Source of the DNA: Planosporangium mesophilum
GTDB lineage: Bacteria; Actinomycetota; Actinomycetes; Mycobacteriales; Micromonosporaceae
Assembly: GCF_016863255.1 (NCBI RefSeq)
Contig: NZ_BOON01000035.1
Span: 1-64,000, forward strand
Direction of reading: 5' to 3'
Length of the DNA: 64,000 bases
Below, piece after piece: positions 1-7,664 of this stretch (its first letter is position 1; every line of letters starts with the position of its first letter). Position numbers and translations under genes: made by a program. The notes under the pieces are model-generated. The model made no database searches, had not been told where the DNA came from, and was given only the letters and a program-made list of their open reading frames with translations.

Positions 1-360
1 GTCGTTGACACCAGGCAATTCGCTCTGTCGAGAGGGATCGGTCACTTCCTCGACTTGAGCCCTGATGCATGGCGAGATCCTGTGATGAGTTCGATTGCGG
101 ACGGAAGCATGCCACTGTATGTGAACACAAAGGGATTTGGGGCGGACTTCAAGACGATGGCGCTGAGAGGTCTCAAGCGGGATCCGGATTTCCCTAATCC
201 GTATGCAACCGAGGAGGAGATGGGCTGGATCGCCAGGGCCGTCGCCAACGGGCAACGTGAATGGAGTTCGATGAAGTTCTTTGATCCCGACGGAAACCTC
301 ATGACCGTTCCCGAGCCGGACTGGTCCACCTTTGGGCGATTGGCGCCCCTGCCTAAATAG
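1..360 (+). CDS. Partial hypothetical protein (C-terminal part)
   Basis: The frame is open from the first base of the window to the stop at 358-360, so this is the C-terminal 119 residues of a longer protein. The visible part has no membrane segment and no motif I can assign. It ends in an aromatic and proline-rich tail (FFDPDGN, then PEPDWSTFG). A DUF6193 protein and a small acidic protein follow on the same strand. That arrangement resembles the end of a polymorphic toxin or secreted-effector locus with accessory or immunity genes, but this is inference from context only. Base composition is less GC-rich than the right half of the window. Confidence 0.5.
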   Translation, partial: VVDTRQFALSRGIGHFLDLSPDAWRDPVMSSIADGSMPLYVNTKGFGADFKTMALRGLKRDPDFPNPYATEEEMGWIARAVANGQREWSSMKFFDPDGNLMTVPEPDWSTFGRLAPLPK

Positions 361-453
361 GTGGCTGGGCCATGTGGCTCCGACCACCAGAAGCCACGTG
401 GCCCTGTCGGCGTATTCTGAATACCTGGTTACCTGTCCCGGAGGCGTGCCACG

Positions 454-1161
454 ATGGCAGAGAGCGACGCGCAACCCGAACCTGCGCTCACCGAGGTCCT
501 CGATCCCGACCTGTACCCGGATCTCATCCGGCAGGGTGGACTTGCCGCGGCAATGAGCGACGTGGCACGGCGCAACAATATTGATTTGGGAACGGTCGGC
601 GTTCACTCCAGATCAGGACGATTCAACTCCGCCATGATCGACTCTGGCAGGGGGACTATTTCGGTCCTACTCGGGGCGGAGAGGCGGTTCTTTGATGTCA
701 ATATCTATGGCAAAACGCACCCTTGGGCCCGTGGCGCAACGGACGATCTCACGGCAACGGTGATGGTCGCTGACGCGTGGCGCAGAGGCGCGACGCTCAC
801 TGAGTTGACCGGAGAGTTCCCGTTCATGTCCTGCACTGAGTTGGCGCAGGCGTACGAGAGCGGTGACCCCGTCACGACACAATGGCAGCGACTTCTCGAG
901 GATGGGGACCTGGAATCGATCCGACCTCTGTTACGGGCGGCCTACGCAAACAGTCGGATCCGAAGCTTGTTTCCGGTTGTCAGTCATACCACGCTCCTGC
1001 GTCTGGCCAGAAATCCCGTTGATCGGTCTGGTGACGAGACGTGGATCACGCAGACTTCGGACGACGCATATCGCGTCGAATTGACGAGGCGGGACCGCCC
1101 ACAGCGTGTGGCCGGGTCCCCAGGCGAAGCCATTGAGGTGGCGCTTTCCTATCTGGATTGA
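454..1161 (+). CDS. DUF6193-family protein
   Basis: The 235-residue product matches my recollection of the actinobacterial DUF6193 family. It has an N-terminal LYPDLIRQGGLAAAM-type segment, a central tryptophan/alanine-rich helix (DAWRRGATLTEL) and a C-terminal block beginning with SLFPVVSHTTL. Databases label the family natural-product biosynthesis protein, but no reaction is established to my knowledge. It often sits near effector or biosynthetic loci. No signal peptide or membrane segment is visible. The ATG at 454 fits the conserved N-terminus. The next gene starts 22 bases downstream, so the two are probably co-transcribed. Confidence 0.7.
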   Translation: MAESDAQPEPALTEVLDPDLYPDLIRQGGLAAAMSDVARRNNIDLGTVGVHSRSGRFNSAMIDSGRGTISVLLGAERRFFDVNIYGKTHPWARGATDDLTATVMVADAWRRGATLTELTGEFPFMSCTELAQAYESGDPVTTQWQRLLEDGDLESIRPLLRAAYANSRIRSLFPVVSHTTLLRLARNPVDRSGDETWITQTSDDAYRVELTRRDRPQRVAGSPGEAIEVALSYLD

Positions 1162-1182
1162 TGATGCTCCCGCAGAGGACTC

Positions 1183-1581
1183 ATGCCGTTCAACATTTCA
1201 CACCGGTCACCCGAAGAGATCGAAGACCTCAATCGACTTGCCGATGAGGTCGTTTCCGCTCTGTCCAGGGCGGGACTACCCGCCGCGATGGAGGTGGACG
1301 CCATAGATGACCACATGGGTGCTCTGGTGTACGTGGACACCGTCGCCGACGCCATAGGTGGCGTGCATGTCCGGTGGCGTCCGCATCCGGAGCTCGCTGC
1401 GGCATCCCGACGTGCCTTCGAAGCCGGCGATTACACCCACGCTGACATGGACTTCGATGGTGCGGTTGCGGAAGCGATGGCGGCGTCTATCATGCGAATC
1501 CTGCAGAGGGCGGGGTTTCAAGTACAGGACGCCGCTGAGCTCAACGACTACCAACCATTCGAGGTGCGTGTCCATAGGTGA
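1183..1581 (+). CDS. Small acidic hypothetical protein, immunity-like
   Basis: A 132-residue acidic protein with no signal peptide, membrane span or recognised motif. It follows the DUF6193 gene closely on the same strand. An AGAGG stretch upstream of the ATG can serve as a ribosome binding site. Small acidic soluble proteins at the 3' end of such clusters are often immunity proteins. That is a guess from size, charge and position, not from homology. Confidence 0.5.
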   Translation: MPFNISHRSPEEIEDLNRLADEVVSALSRAGLPAAMEVDAIDDHMGALVYVDTVADAIGGVHVRWRPHPELAAASRRAFEAGDYTHADMDFDGAVAEAMAASIMRILQRAGFQVQDAAELNDYQPFEVRVHR

Positions 1582-2093
1582 CTGACGCCCCCCACAATGA
1601 AGCGTGGGTCACGTACATCGAAGCACGAGTCGTAGCGCAGCGGGTGCGTGCCCGTGATCGTCGAGCAAGATCACGGCGGTCCATGTGATCGGTGTGCGAT
1701 CGCCGGTCGGCGCTGTCGCTGCTGTTCGGTGGGTGAGCGTCCCTGACGCACGCTGATAGCCGCTGGCAGGTACCCTAGTGCCCGTCGCCCTCATAGCTCA
1801 GGGGATAGAGCAACGGTTTCCTAATCCGTTGCTGCTTGCAAGCTTGTATCCACCCGTGACCTGCCAGTCCTACTGGCCAGGCGAGCCGGCAGCACGCCGG
1901 TAGTGACGTGGCCGATACTTGCAACCTGACTGCAAGAGCCCCATCCGCGACACCGAGTGGCTGTTCCTGCCGGCGCGGGTCTCACGACGGTCAGCGACAG
2001 CAACTCGCCGACTGCCATGAACGGTGGCAGGGCTACACCAGCGGCTTCCGGGAGTGCGCAGCCCTACAAGGTGCGGCCCGTTCGCCCATGCCG
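1582..2093. other. Non-coding stretch with a broken tRNA
   Basis: About 510 bases without a convincing gene. Short open frames here lack ribosome sites and coding-like composition. The only recognisable object is the 5' two thirds of a tRNA-Arg at 1787-1829. Confidence 0.5.
1787..1829 (+). pseudogene. Truncated tRNA-Arg(CCT)
   Basis: The acceptor 5' strand, a complete D arm (GCTC/GAGC) and an anticodon arm with loop TTCCTAA (anticodon CCT, Arg) can be read in order from 1787. The anticodon stem has a T-T mismatch next to the loop. After 1829 there is no T arm and no 3' acceptor strand, so it cannot fold as a tRNA. It may be a leftover of an integration or deletion event, or a decayed tRNA carried by the mobile DNA. 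Confidence 0.6.
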
Positions 2094-3080
2094 TCATTGA
2101 TGGCCCAGCACGATTTGGCGTAGCTGCTGAAGCCCTCGCTCGAAGTCCGCTGTGTCGCTCGGCGTTGCGGTGGCCGGCAGTGCGGCGAAGGCCTCGGCGG
2201 CTTCGTCAAGCGCGTCAAGGACGGCCATGACGTCTGGCCGAGCGTCGCCTGGCGGTTGCCCGCCGGCGGCCGAGTCGCCAGTTGAGTTCGGGCCGGCCCA
2301 TTGGCCGGTTGGGTTCCTGGAGGCGGCGTCGGCGAACATCAGGTATTCCACGTCGGCGGGGGCGCACCCTAGCTCGAAGGCCCACTCGATGGCTGTGTGC
2401 ACGTACTCGCGGTAGTCGGCCGCGTGCCAGTCGAGGCGGACTCGCCAGCCGGCGTGCTCACGTAGCCAGGCCTGTACCAGGCGGTCCAGTACGAGCGCCG
2501 GCGTCGCGGACGACCCAGCGCTGCAGAAGAACAGGTACTTGGTCGCGAACGCTACGCCGAGCCAGTTCAAGCGGTTCTTCGCCAGCCACGCGAACGCCTC
2601 CGGCCCACCATCGCTACGCACCCGATCGGCCGCCTCGCGCAATATGGGGGCGGCATCCTTGTTTTCGGTAAGCACGCGTGCGGTCCGAAACGGGCCGTAC
2701 CCGACCCGGCCGTACCCCCACACCATGGCTGCGATAAATGCCTCCACAGCCGCTCGTTCGTCGTCACCGCGCACCGAAGCCACTACGGCGGCACGATCGA
2801 TCGGGTTGGGCAACCGGGCAAGCAGTGGTGCGTGAACTGGCAGGAACGTCGACCACGACGACCGGCTCCACCCGATCGCCAGCTGCCCCGGCCGACCCTT
2901 CCGATCCCAAACAGCGAAGAGCCGACGCAGCCGCGCCGGGACGGCCCTACCGTTCGCATCGATCATGTGGACATCTTGTCCCAGTCCAGGCAGCCGCGGT
3001 TGTCGTTTGCCGCGCCTACGGGAGTGCATGCCCGATTGCCCGGGATTGAGCCAAGCCAGGACATCCACAAGCCCAGGCAT
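2094..3080 (-). CDS. 8-oxoguanine DNA glycosylase OGG-fold protein
   Basis: A 328-residue protein resembling the actinobacterial OGG-fold glycosylase-like family. The signature is a WGYGRVGYGPFRT block (from residue 121), followed by ATKYLFF (Lys181) and a PALVLDR block (Asp199). Lys181 and Asp199 are candidates for the catalytic pair of the helix-hairpin-helix glycosylase fold; this assignment is inference. The family would excise damaged or modified bases from DNA. An Ala/Pro-rich tail of about 60 residues follows the core. It lies on mobile DNA next to an integrase, so it may be a cargo or defence gene. The start is uncertain: Met18 or Met39 are alternatives, none with a strong ribosome site. 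Confidence 0.7.
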   Translation of the reverse strand: MPGLVDVLAWLNPGQSGMHSRRRGKRQPRLPGLGQDVHMIDANGRAVPARLRRLFAVWDRKGRPGQLAIGWSRSSWSTFLPVHAPLLARLPNPIDRAAVVASVRGDDERAAVEAFIAAMVWGYGRVGYGPFRTARVLTENKDAAPILREAADRVRSDGGPEAFAWLAKNRLNWLGVAFATKYLFFCSAGSSATPALVLDRLVQAWLREHAGWRVRLDWHAADYREYVHTAIEWAFELGCAPADVEYLMFADAASRNPTGQWAGPNSTGDSAAGGQPPGDARPDVMAVLDALDEAAEAFAALPATATPSDTADFERGLQQLRQIVLGHQ

Positions 3081-3129
3081 CTACTCGGACAATCCGTTGA
3101 CTACGTCGTGATGGCTCGACCTCCGTCTT

Positions 3130-3160
3130 AAGCCCGGCGCCCGCTGTAGGCGCCGGGCTT
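3130..3160. terminator. Hairpin terminator
   Basis: A perfect 12-bp stem (3130-3141 with 3149-3160) around a 7-base loop, followed by TGC and a short T-run on the plus strand. It separates the minus-strand glycosylase gene's promoter side from the xis-int pair, and may stop transcription entering the integrase module. Confidence 0.7.
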
Positions 3161-3330
3161 GCTTGTTTCCACCCCCGTTTCCGGCTTCATCGGCCGAACC
3201 CTTCGTCAAGGAGCCCGTCGCGTCCACCGCTCACCCCAATCCCCACCGTCATCTGGCCTGCCAAACGGCGCAGCGGTCTCTCGATCCCCACCTGTCGGCC
3301 GCGCCCTCGTCGACCGGGGAAGGCAATCAG

Positions 3331-3636
3331 TTGCTCTACACCCCATCCGAGGCCGCCGAACTGCTGCGGGTGCGTGAGTCATGGCTGCGGCGCAAGGCCG
3401 CCGCCCGGCAAATCCCGTGCACTTTCCTCGGCAAGCACCTGCGGTTCTCCGCGGCCGACCTCGCCGCGATCGTCGCCCAGCACGGCCAAGCCCCGACCGG
3501 CCGCCGGCCCCGCCGCCGCACGCCGCGGTCCACCGTCCGGGATCGTGACTTGCCCACCCGGCCGATGCGAAGCGTGGATCCACCCGACCGCGTTGACCAC
3601 AACCACGACCAGGGGAGCAGTACATGGCATGGGTAG
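3331..3636 (+). CDS. xis: Excisionase-like HTH protein of the outer element
   Basis: An HTH_17/MerR-like winged helix is clear near the start (YTPSEAAELLRVRESWLRR, then GKHLRFSAADLAAIV), as in excisionases of integrative elements. I chose the TTG at 3331 because GGGGAAGG lies seven bases upstream and the HTH begins there. The frame stays open back to about 3163, but that part overlaps the terminator and is low complexity. The C-terminus is an Arg/Pro-rich tail. The 3' end overlaps the integrase gene by 13 bases, so the two are probably translationally coupled and would control direction of recombination together. Confidence 0.65.
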   Translation: MLYTPSEAAELLRVRESWLRRKAAARQIPCTFLGKHLRFSAADLAAIVAQHGQAPTGRRPRRRTPRSTVRDRDLPTRPMRSVDPPDRVDHNHDQGSSTWHG

Positions 3637-4754
3637 AACGTCACCGCAGCGCGTTTCGGGTCCGGCTGCGGCTACCCGACGGCACCGTGATCACCGACTC
3701 GCTGCACGAGGCCAAACCGGCCGCGCAGCTGCGGGCCAAGGAGATCGACGTGGACATGGCCCGCGACGCCTTCATCGACCCTCGTGACGGGAAGATCAGC
3801 TTGGGGGAGTGGGTGGAGATCTGGGCCGCCACCCACCAGGCCGCGCCCACGACCTGGGCGGCCTACCGCAGCCACCTGCGGATACACATCCTGCCCCGAC
3901 TCGGTCATCTCCAGCTGGTGGCGATCCGCCGCCAGCACGTCAAAGCCCTCGTCGTCGAGCTACGCAAGACCCTGGCGGCGCGCTCGGCCGCCGACGTGGT
4001 CATGGTGTTGTCGATGGTGTTGCAGGAAGCCGTGGAAGATCGCAGGATCCCGTTCAACCCTTGCCGGGGAGTGCGGGTGGCCAACCCGAATCGCCCGGAA
4101 CGCCCGCACGCCACCACCGAGCAGGTCGCCGCGATCGCCGCCCGGATGCGCCGGCCCATCGACGCCCTGATGGTCATCACCGCCGCATACACCGGGATGC
4201 GCTGGGGCGAACTTGCTGGCCTCGACCACGACAACATCGACCTGGATAGGGCGACCATCTACGTGCACCCCGAGGTCGGCGCGCTGCACGAGGTCGGCGG
4301 CAAGCTATTCCTCGGCCCGCCCAAGACCGCCGACTCCGTCCGGCACATTCAGCTGCCGCCCTTCCTGGTCGACCAGCTCACCCGGATGCTCGACGCCCAT
4401 GACCATCCGATCGTGTTTCCCGGTGCCCGGGGGAGCTTCCAACGCCGCTCCAACTTCAACCGTCGGGCCTGGACCCCGGCGGTGGCCGGCGACCCGGCCG
4501 CCGGTATCCCGCCGGTCCTGGCCGGCATGCACTTCCACGACCTTCGTCACACCCACAAGACCTGGCTGATCGAGGACGGCATCCCCGAGATCGCCCAGGC
4601 CCGGCGGCTGGGTCACCGACTCGGCGGGGTGCGCGGCATCTACAGCCACGTCACGCCGGCCATGCAGCAGCGCCTGACCCAGGCGCTGCAACGCCGCTGG
4701 GAATCCGTGCAGTCAGCGCCGACCGAGCAGGGGCGGCCGGCCGCCGCGGCGTGA
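3624..4754 (+). CDS. int: Tyrosine site-specific integrase of the outer element
   Basis: A 376-residue phage-type tyrosine recombinase. The N-terminal 60 residues form an arm-binding-like domain, then a SAM-like core-binding domain (about 60-160), then the catalytic domain. Catalytic residues visible: Arg193 (TGMRWGEL), Lys234, His305 and Arg308 (HDLRH), His331 (LGHR), and nucleophile Tyr340 (GIYSHV). It reads toward the tRNA-Val fragment at 4904, 150 bases away. That is the usual place for an integrase relative to its attachment site. It is clearly different in sequence from the integrase at 19308-20531, so it belongs to a separate element. Confidence 0.93.
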   Translation: MAWVERHRSAFRVRLRLPDGTVITDSLHEAKPAAQLRAKEIDVDMARDAFIDPRDGKISLGEWVEIWAATHQAAPTTWAAYRSHLRIHILPRLGHLQLVAIRRQHVKALVVELRKTLAARSAADVVMVLSMVLQEAVEDRRIPFNPCRGVRVANPNRPERPHATTEQVAAIAARMRRPIDALMVITAAYTGMRWGELAGLDHDNIDLDRATIYVHPEVGALHEVGGKLFLGPPKTADSVRHIQLPPFLVDQLTRMLDAHDHPIVFPGARGSFQRRSNFNRRAWTPAVAGDPAAGIPPVLAGMHFHDLRHTHKTWLIEDGIPEIAQARRLGHRLGGVRGIYSHVTPAMQQRLTQALQRRWESVQSAPTEQGRPAAAA

Positions 4755-4814
4755 CCGCCACGCGGGCGCGGTCCACGCCCGTCTGCCGGCCCGTCGCAAC
4801 GTGAATGATCTTGT

Positions 4815-4833
4815 GCTCCCCATTTGCTCCCCA
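4815..4833. promoter_or_regulatory. Candidate integrase arm-type sites
   Basis: Two direct copies of GCTCCCCA (4815-4822 and 4826-4833), 11 bp apart, lie between the integrase stop and the attachment core. Repeats at this position commonly bind the N-terminal arm domain of a tyrosine integrase. No second pair marking the far end of the outer element was found in the window. Confidence 0.5.
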
Positions 4834-4851
4834 CGTAAGGGACGCAACGGG

Positions 4852-4887
4852 AAACGCCCGTTACCGGCGAGCCGGTGACGGGCGTTT
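4852..4887. terminator. Terminator after the outer-element integrase
   Basis: A 17-bp stem with one G-T pair (4852-4868 with 4871-4887) and a two-base loop, between int and the attachment site. It ends in GTTTGA, so it can act in both directions. Confidence 0.65.
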
Positions 4888-4903
4888 GACCTGCATCAAT
4901 GCT

Positions 4904-4948
4904 GGTGGGCGATACTGGGATCGAACCAGTGACCTCTTCGGTGTGAAC
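4904..4948 (-). repeat. attL: 45-bp copy of the 3' part of tRNA-Val
   Basis: These 45 bases are identical to 20605-20649, from the anticodon loop to the 3' end of tRNA-Val(CAC). The 5' part of the tRNA is absent here, so it is not a functional gene. It marks the far end of the inner element. It is also the integrase-proximal attachment site of the outer element. Confidence 0.93.
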
Positions 4949-5032
4949 TACGGGCAACCTGGTCGCTTGAAGTCTCGTAGGAGGTCACGCGGTCTGTTGC
5001 AGTCGGTCGTGGTCTGGTTCGGTGCGGTCGGT

Positions 5033-5053
5033 TGCTGTACTTCGCTGCTGTAC
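5033..5053. repeat. Left copy of the 21-bp arm-type repeat
   Basis: These 21 bases are identical, in the same orientation, to 20536-20556. They contain one full and one nearly full GCTGCTGTAC unit. The location, about 85 bp inside attL, fits an integrase arm-binding site. Confidence 0.7.
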
Positions 5054-5099
5054 GGCACTATGCGATCAGGACGGCTGATGTCTGATCGCGTCGCGACTG

Positions 5100-5780
5100 G
5101 TGCTTGCTCCTGCCCCGTACCCTGGCTCAGTGTATCTAGCCGAAGCCCCGAAGATCACTGACTGGATGCAAGCCTGGGGCAGCATCGCGAGTCTGATTAT
5201 TTCGACAGGCGCACTGGTCTTCACCGGCCTCCTACTGCGGCATGAGATTCGGATCCGACGCGAAGAGGAAACAGCTGCCAGCGCTAACCAAGCCCGCCTC
5301 GTATTCACGCGGATAACGGAGACAAGTTCTGACGGCAGGTACCTCCAGATAGGATGGGAGGTTGTAAATTTTAGTAGCGAGCCGGTGATGGACGTCAGGG
5401 TTAGAGCCTCGAAAACTGGTCGTCGTGGGACGGCGTTCTCGCAGTGGACTAAGGCCGATGAGATTGTCAAAGTGCGCCGGGAAGGCTCTTGTCTGATCCC
5501 ATATCCGGGTTACCCCTCGGACTTTGGCGTTGCACTTGAGGTGCACTTCGTGGATGCGAACGGCCTTGAGTGGTCGAGGACGAATAGAGAACGTCCAGTC
5601 AGGCGGTTCGTGTGGGTCACGCCCGCCGATGACGAAGACCTCCTACTGCCCGACATCGGACGTAATCCGCTTGCGCGACTCGTCATTCGGCTTATTCATA
5701 TCCTCCGTGCCGCCAAAGTAAGGCGAAGGTGGCGCAAGAGAGGGATGGAGGTAAAGATTGCTTCACCTCGCTTTTGGTAG
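5100..5780 (+). CDS. Single-span membrane protein, AICE cargo
   Basis: A 226-residue hypothetical protein. One hydrophobic segment near the N-terminus (about residues 25-45, from WGSIASLIIS to GLLLRHE) is followed by charged residues, which suggests a short outside N-terminus and a cytoplasmic domain. The soluble part is beta-rich in appearance and no family was recognised. The C-terminus is strongly basic. The GTG at 5100 is the longest start; ATG 5166 would keep the membrane span and is a good alternative. The gene lies first inside attL and 26 bases upstream of the GIY-YIG gene, with similar lowered GC, so both were probably acquired together. Confidence 0.6.
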   Translation: MLAPAPYPGSVYLAEAPKITDWMQAWGSIASLIISTGALVFTGLLLRHEIRIRREEETAASANQARLVFTRITETSSDGRYLQIGWEVVNFSSEPVMDVRVRASKTGRRGTAFSQWTKADEIVKVRREGSCLIPYPGYPSDFGVALEVHFVDANGLEWSRTNRERPVRRFVWVTPADDEDLLLPDIGRNPLARLVIRLIHILRAAKVRRRWRKRGMEVKIASPRFW

Positions 5781-5806
5781 CCAGTGTGGGTATAGAGGAG
5801 CACGAC

Positions 5807-6856
5807 ATGCCAAAGATCAGTGCCGCTCTGCGCGACCTCGCCACTCGACCCCATGCCCTCTATCGCTTTTGGGACCGCACGGACGTGCTTCTTTATGTGG
5901 GCATCACCGCTGATTTGCCGCAGCGGATGGGTGACCATCGGACCGATAAACCCTGGTGGTCTCAGGTCGCCCGAGTTACTGTCGAGCATTTCGATACTAG
6001 AGAAGCCGCACTTAAGGCCGAGACGGAATCGATTCGGGAAGAGCGTCCTCTCTACAATGTCCAAGGAAATATCCTGGTGCATGCACCCTCAAATGAGGGT
6101 GTTGAGGATGCGGTGCGTAACCAAGTCGATTTAATACTGAGGCACATGTGCGTACACCAAGACGAATACGACAAGGCCCTTAGTGATGCGACGGATGCAA
6201 TTGATGAAGCCAAGAATGAACCGGATGACGGCCTTGCAGATGCCGATCCAACCTTGCTGGCGGCCGAGTTAAAGGCGGATAGTCTCACAACATCTATCTT
6301 TTATCTGGAACGCGCTTGGGAACACCTTAGTGAGTGGCTCCCTGATGGTCAGTATGAGCGGTGTCGTGCACTTGCTGAGGAGTACGAACGCCAATGGAAC
6401 CTAGAAATAGGCGAAGCGGAGCTTCGTGATCGGACCGCCTGGTTCATCGCTCTTGAGTATGGCCGAGAATATCTGGCCAAGATGCCACCGGAAGAACGTG
6501 ATGAGTGGTTCGAGGTCGCCCGAGGCTTTCTTGCTGAACATGTCGATGACGACCATCTTACGTTTCATGCCGCCCACTATGCGCGCGCCTACAAGGCCAA
6601 CAGGTGGTACGGACGTGCGTATCAGATGTGCTCCGGATCTGGTCGACACAACGCAGCCTGCCGAAACAAAGCCGCGTTCAAGGTCTGGTATCGCGACGAC
6701 CCAGCGTGTTCACCCGGTCCGTGCGTTGGACACTCAGAGTTGTGCCAGTCACACCTTCGGGCAGTTCTCGAAGGCCATTACACCTGGCCCCAGACGGGCT
6801 CACCAGTTGTCGTGAATAGGTATGAACCAGTGCCCGAAGACACCCCACCGTTCTGA
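5807..6856 (+). CDS. GIY-YIG nuclease domain protein, AICE cargo
   Basis: About 349 residues from the ATG at 5807, which has GAGGAG seven bases upstream. The N-terminus carries a GIY-YIG endonuclease fold: ALYRFWD (GIY position), LLYVGIT (YIG position), an arginine in LPQRMGDH, a glutamate in the AALKAETESI helix and a closing RPLYN. The remainder is helical and acidic, with a late Cys/His-rich part (from MCSGSGRHNAACRN to CSPGPCVGHSELC) that may bind zinc or DNA. GIY-YIG domains cut DNA in homing, repair and restriction. Here the position in AICE cargo makes a defence or element-competition role plausible, but that is inference. GC is lower than in the transfer genes. Confidence 0.75.
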   Translation: MPKISAALRDLATRPHALYRFWDRTDVLLYVGITADLPQRMGDHRTDKPWWSQVARVTVEHFDTREAALKAETESIREERPLYNVQGNILVHAPSNEGVEDAVRNQVDLILRHMCVHQDEYDKALSDATDAIDEAKNEPDDGLADADPTLLAAELKADSLTTSIFYLERAWEHLSEWLPDGQYERCRALAEEYERQWNLEIGEAELRDRTAWFIALEYGREYLAKMPPEERDEWFEVARGFLAEHVDDDHLTFHAAHYARAYKANRWYGRAYQMCSGSGRHNAACRNKAAFKVWYRDDPACSPGPCVGHSELCQSHLRAVLEGHYTWPQTGSPVVVNRYEPVPEDTPPF

Positions 6857-7664
6857 ACGCCTTTCGCCATCCCGTCCGCCGTCGACCCGCCCTCCGGGGA
6901 GCGGGCCGCCGCCTGGGCCGCCACGTCGTACGGGCCGTAACGCGAGTACGGGCGCTGGCGGCCCGGGCGGGGGTCTGCTCGGCTTGCCCGGGTCGACGGC
7001 GGACGGGATGGCTCCGCGCAACCACCCACCCACCGCGACGGCTGCACGGATCTTGGCCATCCCGGGGCCGGAGCGCCCCCGCCGGAGGCAAAGAGCCCGA
7101 CCAGCGCGGCGCCCCAACCCGCGCTACGGCGCGGCGTGGCTGCCGCGCCGCGCCGCGCGTCCAGCTCGCCGTCGGCCGGCTGCCGGCCCCCCTACATCAC
7201 GAGCCTCGGCGCTGCCCGTCCTTCGGCGGCCCTGGGGGCTTCTCGCTGTTCGCGCCAGCCGATGGGCGTCGGCCTGGTCGCCGCCGAGCGACAGCGGCAG
7301 CGGCGGCCAGGCGCCCGATCGGCGGCGCGTGCGGCCCGGTTCGGGCCGCCTTGAAGCCGTACAGAAACTCCTCCCGACTCGGAAGTAGCTTCCGGCGGCC
7401 GGCCGGTTTGTTGCCGGATATGGCACATCCCGAGCGGCACCCCCCGTCATCCACACTCAGCGCGTCACGATCGGCAGACGATCGCCTAACGGTGCCGCTC
7501 GCTGGTGCCCTGCGTCCCGGCTCTGGCTGCGGTAGTACCAAGGCTGTCGGTCTTTTGGCGTGTCACCCGGAAGTGGCGATGGGTTAGTGGACCGACAGCT
7601 TGAACATGACTACGCTCGCATCCCGAGCAACTTTATCCCCCGAAGTGCGGAACAAAGAGGAGCA
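6857..7664. other. Structured GC-rich non-coding region of the AICE
   Basis: About 800 bases without a credible gene. The only long open frames are Arg/Pro-rich and appear by chance at this GC. The stretch contains a large nested inverted repeat (6867-7011) and several smaller GC-rich hairpins. It lies between two cargo genes. It could hold a cis-acting transfer locus, a replication origin or a structured RNA. Confidence 0.45.
6867..7011. repeat. 145-bp nested inverted repeat
   Basis: The outer arms 6867-6888 and 6990-7011 are a perfect 22-bp inverted repeat. Inside it, 6909-6923 pairs with 6956-6970 (15 bp, one G-T), and a 5-bp CGTAC/GTACG stem sits in the loop. The DNA could extrude as a cruciform, or the RNA fold as a long hairpin. 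Confidence 0.8.

Noticed and set aside
4904-4948. Second tRNA-Val gene
   Set aside because: Only the 3' part from the anticodon loop onward is present; this is an attachment site, not a gene.
6822-7388. Plus-strand 188-codon frame in the AICE non-coding region
   Set aside because: Almost only Pro, Arg, Ala and Gly, no ribosome site, and it runs over the nested inverted repeat. Treated as non-coding.
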